Assembly: GCF_008180195.1 (NCBI RefSeq)
Contig: NZ_VTAV01000001.1
Location: 682,001-746,000 of the forward strand
Direction of reading: 5' to 3'
DNA: 64,000 nucleotides
Source of the DNA: Sphingobacterium phlebotomi
Lineage (GTDB): Bacteria; Bacteroidota; Bacteroidia; Sphingobacteriales; Sphingobacteriaceae
A model generated the notes under the pieces. The model was not told the origin of the DNA. It did not search any database and saw only the letters and a program-made list of their open reading frames with translations. Positions 8,135 through 17,145 of the stretch are shown here, piece after piece. The position numbers and the translations under genes were made by a program. Each line of letters starts with the position of its first letter. Position 1 is the stretch's first letter.

Positions 8135-8177
8135 GGTGCTTCCGTTCCGCAAAACGACGGGAATCTAATATTAATTT

Positions 8178-10757
8178 TTACTGAATTTCTCGATTGTCCG
8201 GTTGTTGTTCCTCTGCACCTGCTTCTTCTTCTTTTTCCGGTTGCGCTGCTTCTGGTTCAGGTTTCTTCGATTCGATTTCTGTTTCCTGCACCGCTACGGG
8301 AGGTACAGCTTCCTTTTCTTCTTCGGTTTGCTGAGAAGCTTCGTTTTCTGCTTCTGTTTCACTTTTCTCCGGTGGTGTTGGATCAGTCAATTTCTCTTCC
8401 TCATTATTATTTGAAGCTGGTGGAGTTCCCTCTTCTTCCGGTTCATCGGGTATTGCAGACGAATTTTCATCCGCCGTGCCTGCTGCAGGAGCTTCCGGTT
8501 TTTCTACCTCCCGCTTCCGGTTCATCATATCTTCTTTCGATTTGGGCCGGTCCTGCGGTCGCCAAACGAATCCAGGCAAGACCTCGTTTTCTTGCGTCAC
8601 CTGCTTAAATGGATAAAGCTTTTGGTCTACTTTCCGTATCGTGATGTAGTCAATGATTTTTTTACCCTCCATTTTGATTTTGATACGCGCACCCCGATCG
8701 TGAAACATCTCGGTTATCCGATGGGTTTTATCGTTCGTGGCAAAGCTTAAATTCTCCGCATTTCCGTCTACATACATCCGATCAATAGAATTATTCGCAA
8801 AGAAAGCCGTAATCCTACGACCTTTAAGTTGATTAAACTTGATCGTATCTAGCACCGCGTTTACCATAAAGGCGTTGTTAATCAATAACGCGTTATCCAT
8901 TCGCTGGTTCTGAATTTGCATATAGATGGTATCCGACGAAATTTGTGAGCCCTCCGCCCAAATCATGGGTCGGCCCATAAAGCGGAACATGGAATCTGCC
9001 ATGCCGTAATAAACAGAATCAGCTACTGCTTGCAAATCAGATTTGAACATCCGGACATTGTAATACGCTTTGACAATACGTGTTCGAGCAGTGTCAAGAT
9101 ATGCCTGATTTGTGGTATCCTTGAATGTTGTGTCAGGTGATTGCGCCACGCTCAAGGCCTTATTGATGAGACTGTCTGCAGTTGCCTCTTCTGGAATCAC
9201 CGCTTGTTGTCGTAATACCGAATCCTGTTGCATGCTTCTGGAGATGTCTGCCCTAGCCGCTTCTTTGACAACAGCTGTTCTTTTTGTAGAATCCATCGGA
9301 ACCTTTTTGGTCTCCGCAAGCTTCTTTATTATTGGTTTTTCTTCTATTTTTTTAACCAGAGAAGTTTCTATGCTATCCCGTGTCACGCTATCAGCGTTGA
9401 TACTATCCAATATCCCCTCTGTGGCGATACTATCCACGAGGATGCTATCCCGTGTCACACGATCGATAGGTATACTGTCCGTTATCCCGTCAACAGAAAT
9501 ACTGTCTATAGAAACATCATTCTCTCCCTGTTCGTAGTCGCCCTCGTCTCCGTAATCGACGTCGTCGTCGGTCTCAAGCTCCCCACCACTTCGGTCGAGC
9601 TTAAAGTCTAATGCTTCGTAATCGCGTAGCATAATCACGCGCGAATAGAGCGTATCGGCAGTCATATACACCGAGTCTACGTTAGCAGTATCTCGCGGAA
9701 GCGGTGCTTGTGTAGAATCTGTGTCTGTTAAAATTTCTTTATCTGCCGGTATGTCGTCTTCTTCTTGAATGATCTCTTCTTGCGATGTTTCACCTTTTCT
9801 CGCTTTTGCTTTTTTCGAATCGGTTTCAACGGAATCTATGGGCGTGATAGCGACACTGTCTGGGGGTGTAGAACTGGTAGAATCATTTTCGACAACCATG
9901 GTGATCAGCGGTTTATCTGTCATGGTAATAGACTCATCTGCTTGATTATATAAACCGTAGCCGCCATGGGCATAGAATTTATCCAAGGTGTCGACAAATA
10001 CGACGTTTCGATAGGCTTTTCCCACGCCTGTAGCTCTATCGTAGTAAAGACTGTCGCCCTTTAAAAAACGGGTTCCTTCGGTATACAAATTGTTTTTTGA
10101 AAAATTGGCGACACCTGTTTCGGTATTATAATTGCCTTTTTCGGTATATAGATTCTCTCCGCTATTTCCTTTGATGTTGGTTGGTCCAAAGAAATAGGTC
10201 ATGCGTTGATTTGAATTGTAACGCATGGTGTCGGTGTAAATCTTTACATCGGGTGTGCGCACCACAACTTGATTTCGAAAATAGGCATCTTGTGTATTTT
10301 CAAAGTAATAGGCGTTTCGCGAAGTAATCGTATCTCCTTTGGAGATAATTCTTCCTCCTCCGGTGTAGTTACCTATTTTGTCGCGCATCTTATAAATTAG
10401 ATGATTCGTGGTCAAAACGGAATTGGCGTCTACCATGCGGACATTATTCGTTAATGTAGCAATCTGTGGGGCAGCATCATAATGCAGACGGTCGGAATAG
10501 ATAATTGTTCCGGATGGCTGCGTGATAACGACATTGCCAAATGCTTCAAAGAACTGCCGGCCTACCTCGTCCTCATAGATAATGCCGCTATCTGCGGACA
10601 ATGTATTTCCTTTGTGCGCATAAACGGGTTGAATACTGCTGAACCCTTGTTGGTCGATAATGGTACTGTACCTCGAAGATATAAGACGTAGCTCTTCCTG
10701 GGCAAACAAAGATGTGAGCCACACGAGGTTTAAAATAAGGGCAAAACAGTATTTCAC
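8178..10757 (-). CDS. OstA-like protein (LptA/LptD N-domain family)
   Basis: An 859-residue secreted protein starting at a GTG, with signal peptide MKYCFALILNLVWLTSLFA. Residues ~25-290 and ~560-740 carry the repetitive beta-jellyroll pattern of OstA-family proteins (ADSGIIYEDE, TIIYSDRLHYD, YTDTMRYNS), which carry LPS across the periplasm. Between them is a long low-complexity segment rich in DS/DSI repeats (~400-480), and the C-terminal ~120 residues are Pro/Glu-rich and probably disordered. It lacks the LptD barrel, so it likely acts as a periplasmic bridge. A -7 box TATTTTTG (10763-10770) precedes it, divergent from tilS. Confidence 0.85.
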   Translation of the reverse strand: MKYCFALILNLVWLTSLFAQEELRLISSRYSTIIDQQGFSSIQPVYAHKGNTLSADSGIIYEDEVGRQFFEAFGNVVITQPSGTIIYSDRLHYDAAPQIATLTNNVRMVDANSVLTTNHLIYKMRDKIGNYTGGGRIISKGDTITSRNAYYFENTQDAYFRNQVVVRTPDVKIYTDTMRYNSNQRMTYFFGPTNIKGNSGENLYTEKGNYNTETGVANFSKNNLYTEGTRFLKGDSLYYDRATGVGKAYRNVVFVDTLDKFYAHGGYGLYNQADESITMTDKPLITMVVENDSTSSTPPDSVAITPIDSVETDSKKAKARKGETSQEEIIQEEDDIPADKEILTDTDSTQAPLPRDTANVDSVYMTADTLYSRVIMLRDYEALDFKLDRSGGELETDDDVDYGDEGDYEQGENDVSIDSISVDGITDSIPIDRVTRDSILVDSIATEGILDSINADSVTRDSIETSLVKKIEEKPIIKKLAETKKVPMDSTKRTAVVKEAARADISRSMQQDSVLRQQAVIPEEATADSLINKALSVAQSPDTTFKDTTNQAYLDTARTRIVKAYYNVRMFKSDLQAVADSVYYGMADSMFRFMGRPMIWAEGSQISSDTIYMQIQNQRMDNALLINNAFMVNAVLDTIKFNQLKGRRITAFFANNSIDRMYVDGNAENLSFATNDKTHRITEMFHDRGARIKIKMEGKKIIDYITIRKVDQKLYPFKQVTQENEVLPGFVWRPQDRPKSKEDMMNRKREVEKPEAPAAGTADENSSAIPDEPEEEGTPPASNNNEEEKLTDPTPPEKSETEAENEASQQTEEEKEAVPPVAVQETEIESKKPEPEAAQPEKEEEAGAEEQQPDNREIQ

Positions 10758-10841
10758 GGAGGCAAAAATAGTTAATTAAATAGCAAAATTTTGTTAAAGG
10801 ATAAATTTTACTGGCAAATACGTCAGACGGGAATAATGTCT

Positions 10842-10849
10842 TAACTTTG
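10842..10849 (+). promoter_or_regulatory. TAnnTTTG box abutting the tilS start
   Basis: TAACTTTG ends four bases before the tilS ATG, the same spacing as for trmN6. This predicts a transcript beginning at the start codon. The oppositely directed OstA-like gene has its own -7 box at 10763-10770, so the 96-bp gap is a divergent promoter region. No -33 TTG is visible at the right distance. Confidence 0.45.
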
Positions 10850-10853
10850 ACAT

Positions 10854-12188
10854 ATGGATTTGGTTCACCGTTTTCAAAGATACATGCAAGAAACACTGGA
10901 TATTCGTATGGATGATAAAGTGCTGCTAGCGGTTAGTGGTGGACGTGATTCGATGTTGATGACTCACCTGTTTTTAGCTACGGGCTACTCCTGTGTGATC
11001 GCCCATTGTAATTTTCATTTGCGGGAGGTGGATGCGGACTTGGATGAACAACTGGTAAGAGAATTCGCAGCACAATATAAAGTGCCTTTTTTTGTCCGAC
11101 ATTTCCAGACCAACGATTACGCCGAACAATATAGTATATCCACCCAAATGGCGGCACGTGAGTTGCGTTATGCTTGGTTTGAGGAACTACGTACACAACA
11201 AGATGCGCAATGGATTAGTGTCGCGCAACATCAAGACGATCATATCGAAACGGTGTTGCTTAATCTGACAAGAGGAACGGGCTTGCAAGGTCTGCAGGGC
11301 ATTCTTCCCAAAAGAGGAAAAATAATCAGACCCTTACTGTTTTTGTCATCGGAAGAAATTACGGCCTGTGTACAAGAATGGCAGATTCCGTTTCGGGATG
11401 ATCAATCTAATTTTTCTACAAAATACGCACGAAATAAAGTACGTCTGGAAATTATCCCTAAGTTTAGGGAAATTACTTCGGAATTCGACGATATCATGTG
11501 TGAGAATATTGCTCATTTTCAAGAAGCGTACGATTTGCTCCAATCATTTGTTTTGCCTATCCGAGAAGAGCTTTTTGTTCCAGAGAGGGGCTTGATCCAC
11601 ATCAAGAAATCAAAATTGGAAACCTATTTTCATCGACTTCCCTTATTATTTGAACTGTTTAAACCGTATGGTTTTTCGAAAAATGTGTTGGCCGATTTGC
11701 AAATGCATTGGAATGGCGAACCGGGTAAACTTTTTCGCTCGCCACAATATGAGTTGCTGTTGGATAGGGATGATATCTGGCTGAAAGCGCAAGAAGAAGA
11801 ACAACAACCTTGTGGAGCTATCGAAATACAAGCGGACACCTCGGTTTTTTCTTTTGTAGATAAGCTATTCGAAGTCGCAATAGAAGAAGATACATTAATA
11901 CAACGATCAGAAAATGTGCTACAGGTAGATTTTGAAAAGTTACAGTTTCCATTGACGTTACGTTTTTGGGAAGAGCGTGATTATTTTTATCCGATAGGAA
12001 TGGGCGGTAAACGTAAAAAGGTAAGTGACTATTTTATCCAGCAGAAAATAGGACGGTATAAGAAGAAGACGATTCCTATTTTAATCAACGGCAATGGTGA
12101 TATTGTATGGATTGTTGACTATCGTGCAGATAATCGGTATAGGATAACGAAAAGTACAAAAAAAGTCTTTACTTTAGTTTGTAAATAA
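10854..12188 (+). CDS. tilS: tRNA(Ile)-lysidine synthase
   Basis: A 444-residue N-type ATP pyrophosphatase that converts C34 of tRNA(Ile2) to lysidine so that it reads AUA. The PP-loop is SGGRDSM (residues ~29-35). The family pattern continues with AHCNFHLR, AARELRYAWF, HQDDHIETVLLNL and TRGTGLQGL (~115-145), then the TilS-specific substrate-binding and C-terminal domains (RFWEERDYFYPIGMGG). The length is normal for the family. It is essential in most bacteria. The next gene begins five bases after the stop, suggesting cotranscription. Confidence 0.95.
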   Translation: MDLVHRFQRYMQETLDIRMDDKVLLAVSGGRDSMLMTHLFLATGYSCVIAHCNFHLREVDADLDEQLVREFAAQYKVPFFVRHFQTNDYAEQYSISTQMAARELRYAWFEELRTQQDAQWISVAQHQDDHIETVLLNLTRGTGLQGLQGILPKRGKIIRPLLFLSSEEITACVQEWQIPFRDDQSNFSTKYARNKVRLEIIPKFREITSEFDDIMCENIAHFQEAYDLLQSFVLPIREELFVPERGLIHIKKSKLETYFHRLPLLFELFKPYGFSKNVLADLQMHWNGEPGKLFRSPQYELLLDRDDIWLKAQEEEQQPCGAIEIQADTSVFSFVDKLFEVAIEEDTLIQRSENVLQVDFEKLQFPLTLRFWEERDYFYPIGMGGKRKKVSDYFIQQKIGRYKKKTIPILINGNGDIVWIVDYRADNRYRITKSTKKVFTLVCK

Positions 12189-12193
12189 ACGCT

Positions 12194-12685
12194 ATGAACG
12201 AACATTATCTTTTTCAGGAAAAGCAATATTTAGGACGGGACGCTACGTGGATTAGCGTACGGATGATTTTGGCTTTATTTTGTTTTGTAGCTTTTTATTT
12301 AAATATAGAAAATATGCCTTCCAGGCAATTGTTCTTCATCGTTGGAACAGGTGTTATTATCGTCTCCGTCATCATGATTTACATGGTGCATTATAAAACG
12401 ACAGTAGAAGGTAAGTTTTTGATTCTAAGTGGGCTGTGGTCGTCTAAGCTAGTTAAAATAGACCTGTATAATATCGTAAAGGTAGAGTTAAAACCATATA
12501 GTTCGTTTATATTCAATAATCCGGTTTATAATTTGCATAAAGGAGGAAAAATCCGTTTTTATTCTGGTGGAAAAGATGCGGTATGGTTGACAGATAAAGA
12601 GGGATTGATATACATAATAGGTTCACACAAAGCGGAAGAGCTGGCTCGTGCCGTTATGGAAGCAAAACGGAAGCTGAATACTTAA
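12194..12685 (+). CDS. Hypothetical two-helix membrane protein with PH-like tail
   Basis: A 163-residue protein with two predicted transmembrane helices (residues ~20-37 and ~48-65). A mostly beta cytoplasmic tail (TTVEGKFLILSGLWSSKLVKIDLYNIVKVEL...) resembles bacterial PH-like domains, ending in a helix. I do not recognise a specific family. It follows tilS by five bases and precedes the DUF4834 gene by 84 bases. A membrane-associated role is all that can be inferred. Confidence 0.7.
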   Translation: MNEHYLFQEKQYLGRDATWISVRMILALFCFVAFYLNIENMPSRQLFFIVGTGVIIVSVIMIYMVHYKTTVEGKFLILSGLWSSKLVKIDLYNIVKVELKPYSSFIFNNPVYNLHKGGKIRFYSGGKDAVWLTDKEGLIYIIGSHKAEELARAVMEAKRKLNT

Positions 12686-12769
12686 ATTTTGTTAAGGATT
12701 TTGATGCTGACATTCTGTTGACGGATAGAAAAGAATAAAATTACTATTTTTGATAAAAACGTTGAGCGT

Positions 12770-13090
12770 ATGGAATTTCTTAAGATTATCGCTATATTTT
12801 TTCTCGTCTTTTATGGATTAAAATATTTGTTTCGTCTGTTAATGCCTTTTGCGTTACGTAAAATGACGGAACGTCTTATGAATAAAGCACAGCAGCAACA
12901 ATCCACAGGGGGAGGGCGTAGGACATATTATTATACTACAGGAGGAAATCCTTTTGATCAATTTAAGCAGCAAACCCCACCAAAGCAAGAGGGAGAGGTG
13001 CGTGTAGACTATGTGCCGGATGAAGAGGCTAAAGCAAAAAAAGGAACGCAGACTGCAGGAGAGTTTATTGATTTCGAAGAGATTAAATAA
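12770..13090 (+). CDS. DUF4834-family protein
   Basis: A 106-residue protein with an N-terminal membrane helix (FLKIIAIFFLVFYGLKYLF) and a polar tail containing QQQQ, GGGRRTYYYTTGGNPFDQFK and the closing GEFIDFEEIK. This domain plan is that of the DUF4834 proteins conserved in Bacteroidota next to recF or DUF721 genes, which fits this position. Function is unknown. A possible -7 box TATTTTTG lies about 18 bases before the ATG. Confidence 0.75.
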   Translation: MEFLKIIAIFFLVFYGLKYLFRLLMPFALRKMTERLMNKAQQQQSTGGGRRTYYYTTGGNPFDQFKQQTPPKQEGEVRVDYVPDEEAKAKKGTQTAGEFIDFEEIK

Positions 13091-13138
13091 TCTGTAGAGG
13101 GCAAAGAAATATATAACGAATAGGTGGGCCAATAGCGG

Positions 13139-14242
13139 ATGTGGTTAAAACAACTTTCTGTTTTCAATTTTAAGAACTATACCGAATCCTCTTTGGAGTT
13201 TTTACCCCAAATCAACGCGTTTGCAGGTGCTAATGGGGCAGGGAAAACCAACTTACTTGATGCTATCCACTATCTAGCTTTATGCAAGTCTTATTTTAAT
13301 CCGATAGATTCGCAACATATCAAAAAAGGTTTTGATTGGTTTATGGTGCAAGGTGAGTTTGATCGTGACGAGATTCCGGATATTATTTCTTGCAACTTAA
13401 AGAGAAGTCAGAAAAAGCAGTTTAAGCGTAATAAAAAGGATTACCAACGTCTAGCAGACCATATCGGTTTATTTCCGTTGGTCATGATATCTCCTAATGA
13501 CACGGTTATTGTGACGGAAGGAAGTGAAGAACGACGTAAATTCATGGACAATGTTATCTCCCAAACCAATAATCATTATTTGGACATTCTTATCCAATAC
13601 AATAAAATTCTTTTGCAACGCAATATGTTGCTTAAACAGATAAAGGAGAAAGGCGTATTGGATCTCGGGTTATTGGAGGTTTTGAATCTCCAGCTGACCG
13701 AAGCGGGGGAGCGGATATTCGAAAGAAGAAAACAGTTTATGGACGAATTCCTTCCGGAATTTGAACGATACTATGCCTTCTTAACGGAAGGAGCGGAGAA
13801 AGTTTCGTTGGTTTACGAATCTCCATTGATGGGAACAGATTTCGGGACGTTGTTAAGGGATAGTTTGGAGAAAGATCGTGTATTGGAGCGAACTTCGCAA
13901 GGGATTCACAAAGATGACCTGTTGTTTACGATCCACGATGACATGGCATTGAAGAAATTCGGTTCTCAGGGGCAGCAGAAATCTTTTTTAATAGCATTGA
14001 AGTTAGCACAATACAGCTTCCTTAGAAACAAGAAAAAATATAAACCATTGCTGTTGTTGGATGATATTTTTGACAAATTGGACGAAAGCCGAACGAAAAA
14101 ACTGATGCAACTCGTTTCCGAGGACGAATTCGGACAGATTTTTATTACGGATACAGACGCGGAAAGAATAAAGGATATTTTCGATGAAATAGCGCAACCA
14201 ATTCGTATTTTTGAAGTGAAAGGGGGCACTATAGATGTATAA
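13139..14242 (+). CDS. recF: DNA replication and repair protein RecF
   Basis: A 367-residue SMC-like ATPase that helps load RecA on gapped DNA with RecO and RecR. Motifs: N-terminal LKQLSVFNFKNY, Walker A GANGAGKTNL (residues ~30-39), signature SQGQQKSFLIALKLAQ (~277-292), Walker B LLLLDDIFDKLDE. The length is standard. The 3' end overlaps the DUF721 gene by eight bases in another frame, a strong sign of translational coupling. The tilS-recF-DUF721 run probably forms one transcription unit. Confidence 0.97.
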   Translation: MWLKQLSVFNFKNYTESSLEFLPQINAFAGANGAGKTNLLDAIHYLALCKSYFNPIDSQHIKKGFDWFMVQGEFDRDEIPDIISCNLKRSQKKQFKRNKKDYQRLADHIGLFPLVMISPNDTVIVTEGSEERRKFMDNVISQTNNHYLDILIQYNKILLQRNMLLKQIKEKGVLDLGLLEVLNLQLTEAGERIFERRKQFMDEFLPEFERYYAFLTEGAEKVSLVYESPLMGTDFGTLLRDSLEKDRVLERTSQGIHKDDLLFTIHDDMALKKFGSQGQQKSFLIALKLAQYSFLRNKKKYKPLLLLDDIFDKLDESRTKKLMQLVSEDEFGQIFITDTDAERIKDIFDEIAQPIRIFEVKGGTIDV

Positions 14243-14549
14243 GAAGAAATTGGATGAAATTCCGACGAAAGATGATGTAGGCATTAAGGAGGTTATCGAG
14301 AAATGGATTGAGACCTATCGTCTGCGCTCCAAGTACGATGAATCGTCAATAGTCAATGCTTGGCCCGATATTATTGGGAAAGCTATTGCTAATCGCACGC
14401 AGCGGATCTATATTCGCGATAAAAAATTGTTTGTTAAAGTAGAATCAGCCGTTATCAAAAATGAGTTGGCGATGATGCGCCGTCAGATTATTGGTCGGGT
14501 GAATGAATATGTGGGGCATGTGGTAGTAGAAGAGTTCGTAATCCTATAA
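14235..14549 (+). CDS. DUF721 (DciA-like) protein
   Basis: A 104-residue DUF721 protein (VIEKWIETYRLRSKYDESSIVNAWPDIIGKAIANRTQRIYI...LFVKVESAVIKNELAMMR). DciA, of this family, is a loader of the replicative helicase DnaB in bacteria that lack DnaC or DnaI. The link with recF by an eight-base overlap supports a role in replication or repair. The 3' end overlaps the convergent tsaC-like gene by six bases. Confidence 0.88.
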   Translation: MYKKKLDEIPTKDDVGIKEVIEKWIETYRLRSKYDESSIVNAWPDIIGKAIANRTQRIYIRDKKLFVKVESAVIKNELAMMRRQIIGRVNEYVGHVVVEEFVIL

Positions 14550-15164
14550 ATATTCTTCGAGATCGCCCTTTCCTTCTCTTAGGACTTCAAAATCTCCCGA
14601 TGTTACATCGACAATCGTAGAGGCGACATTACCCCCATAACCACCGTCGATAACCAAATCAACAAGGTCTTGATATTTTTCATATATTAACTCAGGGTCA
14701 GTAGAGTATTCAATTATATCGTCTTCATCTCGGATGGAAGAAGTAACAATCGGATTACCTAGCTCTTTCACTATTTCCCGAACAATATGGTTATCAGGTA
14801 CACGGATACCTACGGTTTTCTTTTTCGTGCTTAATAGTTTGGGAACTTGGCTGCTTGCATTAAAAATAAACGTAAAAGGACCTGGTAATGCTTTTTTCAA
14901 TACACGAAACACAACAGTATCAAAAGGCTTGGTGTATTGCGAGATGTCGGTCAAGTCATAGCATATAAAAGATAGGTTGGACTTTTCCGGTTTGAGACCT
15001 CTTATTTTGCATACACGTTCGATAGCTTTCTGATTCGTGATATCACAGCCAATACCATACACCGTATCGGTAGGATAGATAATGACACCGCCTTTTTTAA
15101 GGATATCTACTGCCTGTTCGATAAATTTCGGGTTCGGATTTTCTTCGTATATTCTTAAAAGCAT
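14544..15164 (-). CDS. L-threonylcarbamoyladenylate synthase (TsaC/Sua5/YrdC domain)
   Basis: A 206-residue YrdC-domain protein. The substrate-binding pattern is KKGGVIIYPTDTVYGIGCD near residue 30, followed by KIRGLKPEKSNLSFIC, GPFTFIFNASS, GIRVPDN and PIVTSSIRDEDD. It should make threonylcarbamoyl-AMP from threonine, bicarbonate and ATP for t6A37 of ANN-decoding tRNAs. Paralogues of the YciO group exist, and this lineage may have more than one, so I leave the symbol open. Its 3' end is convergent with the DUF721 gene. Confidence 0.85.
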   Translation of the reverse strand: MLLRIYEENPNPKFIEQAVDILKKGGVIIYPTDTVYGIGCDITNQKAIERVCKIRGLKPEKSNLSFICYDLTDISQYTKPFDTVVFRVLKKALPGPFTFIFNASSQVPKLLSTKKKTVGIRVPDNHIVREIVKELGNPIVTSSIRDEDDIIEYSTDPELIYEKYQDLVDLVIDGGYGGNVASTIVDVTSGDFEVLREGKGDLEEYL

Positions 15165-15194
15165 TTGATAAAATAAATAAGAAGCTATAAAAAT

Positions 15195-15229
15195 AAAACC
15201 GCTGAAAGTTAAAAAAGTTCAGCGGTTTT
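15195..15229 (-). terminator. Intrinsic terminator after asnS
   Basis: AAAACCGCTGAA / TTCAGCGGTTTT, a 12-bp perfect stem with an 11-base loop, lies ten bases after the asnS stop codon on the minus strand and is followed by a T-rich run. It separates asnS from the downstream tsaC-like gene. Confidence 0.85.
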
Positions 15230-15238
15230 ACCCTTTTA

Positions 15239-16684
15239 TTAAAATTCTGCGTTTTTGGGTGTCCTTGGAAATGGAATGACATCCCGTATGTTGGTCATCC
15301 CAGTTACAAATAATACCAGACGTTCAAATCCTACTCCGAAACCGGAATGTGGAGCGGAACCAAAACGACGTGTGTCTAAAAACCAATCCATTTCTTCTTC
15401 CGGAATACCAACTTCTGCCATACGTGTGAGCAGTTTGTCAAGGTTTTCCTCCCGCTGTGAGCCACCGACCATTTCACCGATTCCTGGAAACAGGATATCC
15501 ATGGCACGTACCGTATGGCGACCTAACGCATCAGGCTCATTCTGTTTCATGTAAAATGATTTGATTTCGCGCGGATAATCCGTAAGAATCACCGGTTTTT
15601 TGTAATGTTTTTCTACCAAATAGCGCTCATGTTCCGATTGTAAATCCGCTCCCCATTCTTCAATAAGATAGTTAAATTGTTTCTTCTGATTAGGTTTGCT
15701 TCGTTTTAGAATTTCAATAGCTTCTGTATAGGTAACACGTTCAAAATCGTTTTCGATAACGAAGTTCAATTTTTCCATCAAGCTCATTTCAGACCGTTGG
15801 TTCTGCGGTTTTGATTTCTCTTCTTCCAATAGCCGGTTATTCAGTAGCTCGATTTCTTCCGGACAGGTGTCTAGCGCATATTTGATGACGTATTTCAGCA
15901 AGTCCTCCGCTAAATCCATATTATCGTCTAGCACATAAAATGCCATTTCCGGTTCGATCATCCAAAACTCGGCTAAGTGCCGCGTCGTATTAGAGTTTTC
16001 CGCCCGGAAAGTAGGGCCGAACGTATAAATGTTACCCAATGCCATCGCCGCAAGCTCCCCTTCCAATTGACCTGATACCGTCAAGTTTGTTGGTTTACCG
16101 AAAAAATCTTCTTTAAAGTCTATTTCGCCTGATTCGGTGCGGGGAGGATTGCTTAAATCCAAGGTCGTGACCTGGAACATTTCTCCGGCACCCTCCGCAT
16201 CAGAGCCCGTAATAATGGGGGTATGCATATACACGAAATCTTGCTCGTTAAAGAATTTATGTACAGCAAATGCTAGGGCGTTACGTACTTTAAATATTGC
16301 ATTGAACGTACCGGTACGAAAACGTAAATGTGCTATTTCCCGTAGGAACTCTAAACTGTGCTTTTTGGGTTGTAATGGATATTTTTCGGGATCTGAATCC
16401 CCTAGGATCGTCAGTTCATTCACTTTAATTTCTACGCGCTGCCCTTTTCCTAATGACTCCACCAATTGTCCTTTTACGCGCACGGCAGCACCCGTTGTTA
16501 CTCTTTTCAATAAGGCCTCATCTGTATTTTCAAAATCTACAACTGCCTGTATATTGTTGATAGATGAGCCGTCATTGATCGCAATGAATTGGTTGTTCCG
16601 GAAAGTCCTGACCCAACCTTTTACAATGACTTCTTTACCAAATTCTTCTGATTTTAATAACTCTTTTATACGTGTGTGTTCCAT
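15239..16684 (-). CDS. asnS: Asparaginyl-tRNA synthetase
   Basis: A 481-residue class IIb synthetase that charges tRNA(Asn). The N-terminal OB-fold anticodon-binding domain covers residues ~15-105 ([21 protein letters not shown]). Class II motif 2 is [21 protein letters not shown] and motif 3 is [13 protein letters not shown] near the C-terminus. The Asn-specific features ([18 protein letters not shown]) distinguish it from AspS. Length is typical. A mosaic of hairpin repeats fills the 477 bases upstream. Confidence 0.96.
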   Translation of the reverse strand: MEHTRIKELLKSEEFGKEVIVKGWVRTFRNNQFIAINDGSSINNIQAVVDFENTDEALLKRVTTGAAVRVKGQLVESLGKGQRVEIKVNELTILGDSDPEKYPLQPKKHSLEFLREIAHLRFRTGTFNAIFKVRNALAFAVHKFFNEQDFVYMHTPIITGSDAEGAGEMFQVTTLDLSNPPRTESGEIDFKEDFFGKPTNLTVSGQLEGELAAMALGNIYTFGPTFRAENSNTTRHLAEFWMIEPEMAFYVLDDNMDLAEDLLKYVIKYALDTCPEEIELLNNRLLEEEKSKPQNQRSEMSLMEKLNFVIENDFERVTYTEAIEILKRSKPNQKKQFNYLIEEWGADLQSEHERYLVEKHYKKPVILTDYPREIKSFYMKQNEPDALGRHTVRAMDILFPGIGEMVGGSQREENLDKLLTRMAEVGIPEEEMDWFLDTRRFGSAPHSGFGVGFERLVLFVTGMTNIRDVIPFPRTPKNAEF

Positions 16685-16707
16685 TTTAATAATAGTATTA
16701 TTATACT

Positions 16708-16861
16708 CTCCTTTTTTCTTGATAAAAAAGGAGACAAAAAATCAAGACTGAATATGGTTCTGCTATTTTTCTTTGTCTATTCCTAAACAAAATAAAACTC
16801 GCTACGCTCAAACATTATTTTGTTTTTAACGGAACAGCCGGCAGAAAAATGGCCGCAGAAC
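16708..16861 (+). repeat. Nested hairpin block upstream of asnS
   Basis: Three inverted repeats follow each other. First is an A/T hairpin CTCCTTTTTT / AAAAAAGGAG (16708-16733), followed by ACAAAAAATC as in the dispersed element. Second is an outer stem GTTCTGC (16757-16763) with GCAGAAC (16855-16861), continued by ATTTTTCT / AGAAAAAT. Third, nested inside the loop, is a perfect 11-bp stem AAACAAAATAA (16785-16795) with TTATTTTGTTT (16815-16825). The plan of T-hairpin plus spacer plus interrupted two-part stem is that of the element at 1849, with different sequences. No gene lies between 16685 and 17161. Confidence 0.6.
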
Positions 16862-16945
16862 AATATAAGGTCATTATAGCCCGCGTCATCACTTACCTTA
16901 CTGGTCGCATTTATTTACGCCATACACACGGCCAGTTTGTCTTTC

Positions 16946-17093
16946 AGCACGCAATGCACTATCTCTCCCTTAACCTCTAATGTCGCATCCGGATGTTTGA
17001 GGTCTGTAGAAACTCATTCTTAGTACCACCTCTTCTCTCAAATATCCGAAGCGACGATTTTTTTTGCTTCTTTTTTTGAGGTAAAAAAAGAAG
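16946..17093 (-). repeat. Dispersed hairpin element, copy 3
   Basis: Read on the minus strand: A/T hairpin CTTCTTTTTTT / AAAAAAAGAAG (17067-17093), outer stem GTCGC/GCGAC (17051-17055 and 16982-16986), and inner stem GGATATTTGAG (17037-17047) facing CTCAAACATCC (16991-17001) with one non-Watson-Crick position. The apical part GTACTAAGAATGAGTTTCTAC and the trailing AGGTTAAGGGAGAGATAGTGCA match copies 1 and 2. It lies downstream of the sucC terminator, in the same orientation as sucC. Confidence 0.75.
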
Positions 17094-17110
17094 ATAAATA
17101 ATTTTTTACA

Positions 17111-17145
17111 AAAAAACCGGTTTTCAAAAAGGAAACCGGTTTTTT
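17111..17145 (-). terminator. Intrinsic terminator after sucC
   Basis: AAAAAACCGGTTT / AAACCGGTTTTTT forms a strong GC-centred stem a few bases beyond the sucC stop codon, with T-runs on both strands. It ends the sucC transcript before the repeat copy at 16946. Confidence 0.8.

Noticed and set aside
16137..16751. 204-residue frame antisense to asnS
   Set aside because: It lies wholly opposite asnS, an intact essential gene; the frame is explained by the codon pattern of asnS and its translation has no domain-like organisation.
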